A stretch of 64,000 nucleotides of DNA from Campylobacter concisus. GTDB taxonomy: Bacteria > Campylobacterota > Campylobacteria > Campylobacterales > Campylobacteraceae. The position numbers and the translations under genes are program-made. The DNA lies in contig NZ_PIQS01000001.1 in NCBI RefSeq assembly GCF_003048405.1, positions 744,001 through 808,000 on the forward strand, read 5' to 3'. Of this stretch, positions 57,684-64,000 are shown in pieces; position 1 is the first letter of the stretch; the number at the start of each line of letters is the position of its first letter. The notes beneath the pieces are model-generated. The model saw only the letters and a program-made list of their open reading frames with translations. It made no database searches and was not told the origin of the DNA.

Positions 57684-60029
57684 ATGCATAACCTAAACCA
57701 ACTTTTTGTCTTTACGAACTCGCGTAAGATTCGTGAATTTAATGCAAGTTTTAATGATGAGCTAATCCCAAAAAGCCTAAGCATTGCCGAGTTTTATAAA
57801 AAGATAGTTTATGTAGATGGTAGGTTTGAGATTGATAGCACCTATGCTTTAGTGCTTATGAATAGAGCCTGTGCCAGTGTCAAAAAGGCAAACTCGGTTC
57901 TTAAAATTCCAACTGAGTTTTTTGAATTTTTGAAAAATAATGACTATCTTTTTTCATTTTTTAAAGAGCTATCTATTAGTAAAAAGAGTATTGCTGAGAT
58001 TAAATTTAACGATATTTACGCTGACTTTGAGGAACATTTAGACATACTTGAAGCGGTTTTAAAAGAGTATGAGAGCTTGCTTGGTCAAGAAAATCTCTAT
58101 GATGATATAACCTTGCCAAAAATTTATAACGTAAATGAAGCTTACATCAAAAGCTTTAGTGAAATTTTACTGCACATAGATGGAATTTTAAGCGAGTTTG
58201 AGTGGGAAATTTTAGAGAAAATCTCAAAGCTAACTACGCTAAAAATTATCTTTCAAACTAGTGTTTTCAACACAAAGCTAATCAATAAAATAAAGCAAAT
58301 TTCAGCTATTAGTGAGATTGAAAATTACAAAAAATATGAGCTAAATTTAAAGACAAATGAGCTAATTTGCTTAGAAAATATCAAAAAATTTGAGCCAGTC
58401 TTAGAAAAGCGATTTGCCACTAGAAGCCTGCAATGTGCCTACGCTATGGCAAAGGTGAGCGAGTTTGTGCGTGATGGAATAAAGCCTGAAAACATCGCTG
58501 TTATATTACCAGATGAGAGTTTTAGTGAAATTTTAAGGCTACATGATAGAGATAAAATTTTTAACTACGCTATGGGTGAGAGCTTTAAAAATACAAAATT
58601 TTATGAGACGCTTTTTTACATTACAAGAGCGATAAACGAAGAGGTAAGGCCGGTTTTTGATCAAAGCAAGTGTGAAAGCTACGAGGAGCTTGGCTTTATT
58701 TTAAGCGAATTTGGTGTTAGCGAGCAGCTTTTTGAGAAATTTAAGGCTAGTTATTTTGAGCTGTGTGAATTTGGCAAATTTAAAGAGCTAATAGATGAGC
58801 TTTTAACGCTTGAAAATGAGCCAAGATGCGAAGAGAAGCTTGCGCTTGAGCTTTTTAGGATTGAGAATTTATGCAGGTATTTTGGCTTTAGCTTAAAGCA
58901 GTTAAGTGAAATTTTCTTGCTAAATATCTCGCGCCTTAGTATCGATGATGTGGGCGGTGGAAAGATCAGTGTCATGGGCATGCTAGAGAGCCGTGGAATG
59001 AAATTTGATGGTGTGATCATAGTTGATTTTAATGATAACTTCATCCCAGCAAGAAGCACAAATGAGATGTTTTTAAACTCAAAAGTGAGGCAAAAAGCTG
59101 GGCTTATAAGCTACCTTGAGCGTGAAAATTTGCAGAGATTTTACTATGAAAGTCTTATAAACAATGCCAAAAAGGTCGCCATAAGCTGTGTTTTAAATGA
59201 GGAGAGTATTCCTTCGAGATTTTTAAAAAATTTTAGAACTATAAAAGATAAAAATTTTAGCGATGAAGCCTATTTAAAACTATTTTTAAAAGGCAATGCC
59301 AGCCTAAATTTAAGCGATGATGAGATCGTTTTGGAGCATGATTTTTTTGAGAAACCTCTTTCGTTTTCAACATTAAATTTATTTCTAACTTGCCCAAGGA
59401 AGTATTATTACGCAAAGATAGCTGGCATAAGGCCTGCAAAAGGCATAGCAACTGAGCCGGGATCAAAGCAAGGAAATAGCGTCCACAAGGCACTTTATGA
59501 GTACTATATGAGCGATTTTTACAGGCAAAACAATATCTTTGATCTTTCTGTATTTAAAAAAATGCTAGCAAAGCAGGATCTCTCGCCACTTGAGCTTGAA
59601 ATTTGGACACAGAAATTTAAAGATTATGAAAAATTTGAAAACAATCGTTTAAGTGCAGGATTTAAGGTGTTGGAGTGTGAAAAAGAGGTAAAAAGAGATT
59701 TTTGTGGCGTACAAATTTACGGATATATCGATAGGATCGATGCTGGTCCCGATGGCGAGCCTTTTATACTCGATTATAAAACTGGCGATGCAAATGCAAA
59801 TTCTCTTCAGCTTGCTTTTTACGAGGCACTTTATGGCAGCGATGCAAAAAGTGCATATTATGCCCTAAAAAACGAGCCAACGCTAGTTAGCTCAAAAAAG
59901 AGCGTAGATGATCTAAAGACTGAGATAGAAAATCTAAAAAAAATAAACAAAACCAAGATAAATTTTGAAAGAAAAAGCGGAGCTTGTAAATTTTGCGAGT
60001 ATGCCATGCTTTGTAGGAGAGAGTTATGA
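57684..60029 (+). CDS. addB: AddB-type helicase/nuclease subunit
   Basis: 781 residues. A degenerate helicase-like N-terminal part is followed by a C-terminal PD-(D/E)XK nuclease of the RecB type (YGYIDRIDAG, FILDYKTGDAN). The cysteines of an Fe-S cluster lie in FLTCPRKYYY and CKFCEYAMLC. AddAB processes double-strand ends for RecA. It overlaps addA by 4 bases. Confidence 0.9.
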   Translation: MHNLNQLFVFTNSRKIREFNASFNDELIPKSLSIAEFYKKIVYVDGRFEIDSTYALVLMNRACASVKKANSVLKIPTEFFEFLKNNDYLFSFFKELSISKKSIAEIKFNDIYADFEEHLDILEAVLKEYESLLGQENLYDDITLPKIYNVNEAYIKSFSEILLHIDGILSEFEWEILEKISKLTTLKIIFQTSVFNTKLINKIKQISAISEIENYKKYELNLKTNELICLENIKKFEPVLEKRFATRSLQCAYAMAKVSEFVRDGIKPENIAVILPDESFSEILRLHDRDKIFNYAMGESFKNTKFYETLFYITRAINEEVRPVFDQSKCESYEELGFILSEFGVSEQLFEKFKASYFELCEFGKFKELIDELLTLENEPRCEEKLALELFRIENLCRYFGFSLKQLSEIFLLNISRLSIDDVGGGKISVMGMLESRGMKFDGVIIVDFNDNFIPARSTNEMFLNSKVRQKAGLISYLERENLQRFYYESLINNAKKVAISCVLNEESIPSRFLKNFRTIKDKNFSDEAYLKLFLKGNASLNLSDDEIVLEHDFFEKPLSFSTLNLFLTCPRKYYYAKIAGIRPAKGIATEPGSKQGNSVHKALYEYYMSDFYRQNNIFDLSVFKKMLAKQDLSPLELEIWTQKFKDYEKFENNRLSAGFKVLECEKEVKRDFCGVQIYGYIDRIDAGPDGEPFILDYKTGDANANSLQLAFYEALYGSDAKSAYYALKNEPTLVSSKKSVDDLKTEIENLKKINKTKINFERKSGACKFCEYAMLCRREL

Positions 60030-62845
60030 AAGATTTTTTAGCCCTAAAAGCAAGTGCAGGAAGTGGAAAAACTTTCGCTCTTAGTGTTCGTTATATCGCT
60101 TTGGTGCTTAGAGGTGAAAATATAAATGAGATCATCGCTCTAACTTTTACAAAAAAAGCAGCAAATGAGATGAAAGAGCGGATAATCGCAACTTTTTTGG
60201 ATTTGCAAAATAAAAAAGGTGAGCTTGAAAAGGTTAGCGAAGAGCTTGGTTTAAGTCAGGATGAAGTGATAAAAAGGCGAGATGAGAGGCTTGGAGCATT
60301 TTTGCAAAGTGAGCTAAAAATTTATACATTTGATGCATTTTTTTCTGGAATATTAAAGAAATTTAGCCAAAATTTAGGCCTTAGTCCAGATTATAGCGTG
60401 CGAGATAGCCTGCAAGATCTTTCGTGGAAAAAATTTGTAAAAGAGGTGAGTAGGGATCAAAATCTACTTAGCGAACTAGCATTGATGATGATCATCTCAA
60501 GTCAAAAAGAGGCGAGCTTTTCAGAGACTTTGGCAAAATTTTATGAAAGCTTTGGCGGTGAACTAAAAGAAACTAGCGCGAATTATCCAGATGACAGCAA
60601 AGTAAGAGCCGCTCAAAAAGCGATAAATGAGCATATCTGCTCTCAAGCTGGTGCTAGCGATACAGCTAAAAAGACATTTAAAGAGCAGAATTTATTCGAG
60701 CTTTTTAAAAACAAGGTTTTTGAAAGAGATAGTCTAGATTACCGCACTTTTAGTAAAATTTACGAGCCTAAACTTGATGTGCTTTTTGATGAACTAAAAG
60801 AGGCAATAAAAGACTATATCTTGGATGTTGAAAGATATAGGCTTAGTGGCTTTAGTAAGCTTTTGGAAATTTACAAGCGTTCAAATTTGGAGTTAAATAA
60901 AGAGATAAATGCACTAAGTTTTGCCGATATAAACAAACTGGTTTTTAAGCTTTTAGTTGAGAATTTGAGAAAAGACGCACTTTACTTTAGACTTGATGGG
61001 CGGATAAATCATCTTTTGGTTGATGAGTTTCAAGATACAAACGTGATCCAATATGAGATCATCTTACCACTCATCGCTGAGATCGTATCTGGATATGGAC
61101 AAAATGGGCTTGGAAGCTTCTTTTATGTGGGCGATACAAAGCAAAGTATCTATAAATTTAGAGGTGGGAAAAAAGAGCTTTTTGACAAGCTCGGGGAGGA
61201 TTTTAAACAAATTCAAATAGAAAATTTGCCAAGCAATTATCGAAGTTTAAAAGCTTTGGTGAAGTTTAACAATGCGATTTTTGAAGAAATTTATCATAGA
61301 TATGGGCTTGAGTTTGTGCCTCAAAATCCAGCAAAAAAAGATGATGAGCTAGACTATAAAGTAAGTGACAAATGCCCATATTTTGAGACAGAGGATGATG
61401 ACTACGGATATCTTCGTGTGCTTGGTAGCGAAGATATTGTGGCCGATGTCCTTTCTCAGACACATGATCTCATAAAATCTGGCGTAAATCCAAGTGATAT
61501 AACGGTTCTTTGCTGGAAAAATAGTGACATAACACACATTTCTGATGAATTTAGTAAAGAGGGCATAAAGAGCGTAAACGAAAGTACTTTAGAGCTAAAG
61601 AGAACGCCGTTTGTTGCAGCTATCATAGAGTATGTAAAATTTTGTCTATTTGGTGAAGAAATTTATGAAAAAAATGTAAAAGCGCTTGTAAATGCTAATT
61701 TTAAAAAATTAAAAATAAGAGCAGAGGATAGCGCGACAAAGAGCTTATTTTATCTAGCCAAAAATTTGAGCATAAATCTAGCAGATGTTGATATATTAAG
61801 GCTTTTTGAGTTAAGCAGTGGCTATAAAAATTTAAGTGATTTTATATTTAATCTCGAAAATTTTAGCTCAAAAATTAGCCCTAAAAGCAGTGATGGTGTG
61901 AAAATTATGACTGTTCATAAATCAAAAGGACTCGAGTTTGATCACGTTATAGTTTGCGATATGATCAGTAAGGGTAGAGGTAACGATTCAAATTTTATAA
62001 CCGAATATAGTGAAAAAGGCGAGTGGATCGTAAAAAGTAAAATCTCAGGTAGAGAAAATTTTGACCCTGAGTATGCTGGTATGTTAGAGCAAATGAGAGA
62101 GCTTGAGAAGCAAGAAAATATCAATAAAATTTACGTCGCCTTTACAAGAGCCACAAAGTCGCTTATCATCATTAAACAAGCTGCTCCAAGTGGAAATAGT
62201 CCTAGCTTTTTTTCTTTTTATACTAGAAGTGATAAAAGCGAAGTAAACGACTATCTTGATCTAAAAGAGTTTAGCTTTGGTAAAATTTTACCTAGCAAGG
62301 GTGAGCAAAAAGAGGCAAAAAAAGATGAAAAAATGCCTGAAATTTTAAAGATAGAAAGGCAAGAGGTAGAGGCAAGAGAGCAAAAAACGAGCGGTAAAAA
62401 TTTAGAGGCAATCTATTTTGGCTTAGCGTTTCACTATTTGCTTGAGATGAGTGAGAAATTTGATGAAAATTCGCTTTTAAAAGCCAAGAGTTTAATGCTA
62501 AATAAATTTTATAAATTTCTCTCACCTGATAGACTTGAAGGTGCCTTTAAAAGAGCAAAAATGCTAATAAATGAGCCAAAATTTCTAGAGTGCATAATAG
62601 ATAAAGAAATTTACAAAGAACAGCCATTTAAAGTAAAAAACGAACTAAAACAGATGGATTTATTTTGTATTGAAGAGAACGAAATTTGTGTGATTGACTA
62701 TAAAACGACCGATAAAAATATCGAGGAAAATAAAAAACAAGTTGAAGAATACAAAGAGGCATTAAGTAAATTTTATCCAAAGCATAGTATAATTGCCGTC
62801 ATCTTCTATGCTCTTGATGGAAAAATTTCATATATTGAAGTTTAA
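60026..62845 (+). CDS. addA: AddA-type UvrD/RecB helicase-nuclease
   Basis: 939 residues. Walker A is ASAGSGKTFALS at the start. Motif II is in LLVDEFQDTNVIQYE, and later motifs are FYVGDTKQSIYKFRGG and VKIMTVHKSKGLEFDHV. The C-terminus has a nuclease-type IDYKTTDKNIEE. With addB it makes the AddAB recombination enzyme of Campylobacter and Helicobacter. Confidence 0.93.
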   Translation: MKDFLALKASAGSGKTFALSVRYIALVLRGENINEIIALTFTKKAANEMKERIIATFLDLQNKKGELEKVSEELGLSQDEVIKRRDERLGAFLQSELKIYTFDAFFSGILKKFSQNLGLSPDYSVRDSLQDLSWKKFVKEVSRDQNLLSELALMMIISSQKEASFSETLAKFYESFGGELKETSANYPDDSKVRAAQKAINEHICSQAGASDTAKKTFKEQNLFELFKNKVFERDSLDYRTFSKIYEPKLDVLFDELKEAIKDYILDVERYRLSGFSKLLEIYKRSNLELNKEINALSFADINKLVFKLLVENLRKDALYFRLDGRINHLLVDEFQDTNVIQYEIILPLIAEIVSGYGQNGLGSFFYVGDTKQSIYKFRGGKKELFDKLGEDFKQIQIENLPSNYRSLKALVKFNNAIFEEIYHRYGLEFVPQNPAKKDDELDYKVSDKCPYFETEDDDYGYLRVLGSEDIVADVLSQTHDLIKSGVNPSDITVLCWKNSDITHISDEFSKEGIKSVNESTLELKRTPFVAAIIEYVKFCLFGEEIYEKNVKALVNANFKKLKIRAEDSATKSLFYLAKNLSINLADVDILRLFELSSGYKNLSDFIFNLENFSSKISPKSSDGVKIMTVHKSKGLEFDHVIVCDMISKGRGNDSNFITEYSEKGEWIVKSKISGRENFDPEYAGMLEQMRELEKQENINKIYVAFTRATKSLIIIKQAAPSGNSPSFFSFYTRSDKSEVNDYLDLKEFSFGKILPSKGEQKEAKKDEKMPEILKIERQEVEAREQKTSGKNLEAIYFGLAFHYLLEMSEKFDENSLLKAKSLMLNKFYKFLSPDRLEGAFKRAKMLINEPKFLECIIDKEIYKEQPFKVKNELKQMDLFCIEENEICVIDYKTTDKNIEENKKQVEEYKEALSKFYPKHSIIAVIFYALDGKISYIEV

Positions 62846-62884
62846 ATACTACTTAATTTAAGCTTTATAAAAGCATTGTTTAAA

Positions 62885-62890
62885 TACAAT
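62885..62890 (+). promoter_or_regulatory. Putative -10 box for rplM-rpsI
   Basis: TACAAT lies 35 bases before the rplM start, in the gap after addA. Confidence 0.4.
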
Positions 62891-62925
62891 CACAACTCAA
62901 AAATTAACTTGGCAAAGGTAAGAAA

Positions 62926-63354
62926 ATGACAAAAATAACAAAGCCAAACGAAGTTAAACGAGACTGGATCGTTGTTGATGCAGCTGGTAAACGTTTTGGT
63001 AGATTGCTAACTGAGGTAGCAACTATACTTCGTGGCAAAAACAAACCATGCTTCACGCCAAACGTAGATTGTGGCGACTATGTTATCATCATAAATGCTT
63101 CAAAAGTAGAATTTACTGGTAATAACAAAGCTGAAGATAAACTTTATCACAGACACTCAGGATACTTTGGCAGCGTAAAGAGCGAGAAATTTGGCGATTT
63201 GATAGCAAATAAGCCAGAAAAACTATTTAAATTAGCTGTTCGTGGAATGCTTCCAAAAACTAAACTTGGAAGAGAGATGATAAAAAAACTAAAAGTTTAT
63301 GCTGGCAGTGAGCATCCTCATACGGCACAAATAGCTAAAAAAGAAGGAAAATAA
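62926..63354 (+). CDS. rplM: 50S ribosomal protein L13
   Basis: 142 residues with [37 protein letters not shown] and [13 protein letters not shown], the standard L13 landmarks. AAAGGTAAG precedes the ATG. It is paired with rpsI two bases downstream, the universal L13-S9 operon. Confidence 0.98.
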   Translation: MTKITKPNEVKRDWIVVDAAGKRFGRLLTEVATILRGKNKPCFTPNVDCGDYVIIINASKVEFTGNNKAEDKLYHRHSGYFGSVKSEKFGDLIANKPEKLFKLAVRGMLPKTKLGREMIKKLKVYAGSEHPHTAQIAKKEGK

Positions 63355-63356
63355 TT

Positions 63357-63746
63357 ATGGCAAAAGTTTATGCAACTGGTAAAAGAAAAACTGCCGTAGC
63401 AAAGGTTTGGATAAAAGCTGGAAGCGGTAAAATCGTAGTAAATGGTATGGATCTTAATACTTGGCTTGGCGGACATGAAGCTATAAAGCTTAAAGTAATT
63501 CAGCCACTTCTAGTTACTAAACAAGAGAGTTTAATAGATGTAGTAGCTACAACTTTAGGTGGTGGTTATTCAGCACAAGCTGAGGCTTTAAGACACGGTA
63601 TTTCACGTGCTTTAGCTGACATGGATGCTGATTTTAGAGCAGCACTTAAACCAAAAGGCTTGCTAACTAGAGATTCTCGTGTTGTTGAACGTAAGAAATT
63701 TGGTAGAAGAAAGGCTAGAAGAAGCCCACAATTCTCTAAACGTTAA
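63357..63746 (+). CDS. rpsI: 30S ribosomal protein S9
   Basis: 129 residues. [15 protein letters not shown] at the start, [19 protein letters not shown] in the middle and the basic tail [14 protein letters not shown] that reaches the P-site tRNA. AAGGAAAA precedes the ATG. Confidence 0.98.
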   Translation: MAKVYATGKRKTAVAKVWIKAGSGKIVVNGMDLNTWLGGHEAIKLKVIQPLLVTKQESLIDVVATTLGGGYSAQAEALRHGISRALADMDADFRAALKPKGLLTRDSRVVERKKFGRRKARRSPQFSKR

Positions 63747-63751
63747 TGATT

Positions 63752-63782
63752 TTTTGCAAGTGCTTTTGCATTTGCAAAATTT
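63752..63782 (+). terminator. Hairpin terminator after rpsI
   Basis: A 12-bp stem (TTTTGCAAGTGC with GCATTTGCAAAA, one G-U pair) and a 4-base T loop are followed by a short T-run. Confidence 0.6.
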
Positions 63783-63899
63783 AAGTTGTGTAAATTTCAA
63801 ATTTACATTGTTAATTAAATTATGATTTAGAGTCGGTTAAATTTTATTCAGTTAAAATGTAACCACTTTAAAATAAATCCTAAGAAAGGAATTCTAAAT

Positions 63900-64000
63900 A
63901 TGAAAAAGATTGCTTTAGCTATGGTTGCCGCAACAGCGGTTTTTGCGTCTAACGCAGCATATAATTATGAAGTTACTCCAACTATTGGTGGCGTTCACCC
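63900..64000 (+). CDS. cadF: Outer-membrane fibronectin-binding protein CadF-like (5' end only)
   Basis: ATG at 63900 with AAAGGA upstream. The visible 33 residues are a signal peptide (KKIALAMVAATAVFAS) followed by YNYEVTPTIGG, which matches the beginning of the OmpA-family adhesin CadF. Position behind rpsI also fits the order I recall in C. jejuni. The rest lies beyond the right edge. Confidence 0.75.
   Translation, partial: MKKIALAMVAATAVFASNAAYNYEVTPTIGGVH

Overview
The window looks like a chromosomal segment of a Campylobacter species close to the C. concisus group. The evidence is AT-rich codon use, many TTG and GTG starts, tightly overlapping genes, the ccoNOQP-FixH, addAB and rplM-rpsI-cadF blocks, and gene order that I recall from C. 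jejuni (for example moaA-queE-queD-lipoprotein-rsmE-rpmE-rsmI-rlmB ... hom-yraN-trxA-trxB, and fabZ-lpxA-clpX-mreB-mreC-carB). The species assignment is inference. I saw no rRNA, tRNA, CRISPR array, transposase or recombinase gene.

Layout. 1-1350: an unrecognised reading frame that continues past the left edge, then a decayed AT-rich stretch. 1356-3556: nifS-nifU Fe-S cluster assembly. 3587-5679 (minus): miaA and a FAD oxidoreductase. 5770-7679: a quinone-type prenyltransferase and two uncharacterised proteins. 7818-14985: molybdopterin (moaA), queuosine (queE, queD), rRNA methyltransferases (rsmE, rsmI, rlmB), L31 and a RodZ-like protein. 14995-22815: an aminotransferase, hom, yraN, trxA/trxB, dapB, a frameshifted DUF2314 gene, purF and a lipoprotein. 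22936-28247 (minus): two DUF2393 proteins, hisIE, an SPFH protein, ilvE, a DsbA-like protein, bcp and a tautomerase. 28364-32073: a small membrane protein and a giant AsmA/DUF748 protein. 32246-36948: a five-gene nickel/peptide ABC transporter (nikZYXWV-like). 36975-45744: queH, fabZ, lpxA, clpX, mreB, mreC, carB. 45745-48286: an inserted DpnII-type restriction-modification cassette. 48565-63746: a small membrane protein, DUF507, carA, a TauE/SafE protein, a response regulator, the cbb3 oxidase operon and accessory genes, a flavin reductase, addB-addA, rplM-rpsI. 63900 to the end: the start of a cadF-like outer-membrane protein gene.

The most striking feature is in the cassette behind carB. 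The DpnII-family restriction endonuclease gene (46654-47475) is cut into three pieces. The N-terminal and C-terminal thirds are on the plus strand and the middle third is on the minus strand. The flipped piece is bounded by a 25-bp inverted repeat (46812-46836 and 47128-47152, one mismatch). Flipping the 291-bp core back on paper joins all three parts in one uninterrupted 274-codon frame. This looks like a site-specific ON/OFF inversion switch inside a restriction endonuclease gene, captured here OFF. The partner DpnA-type methyltransferase stays intact. The cassette is flanked by two diverged 117-bp copies of the carB 3' end (about 84% identical by hand count), which points to acquisition by recombination with a foreign carB. 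A second cassette gene, an HTH-nuclease-like gene, is also broken by a one-base frameshift.

Separately, the DUF2314 gene after dapB is broken by an exact 8-bp tandem duplication.
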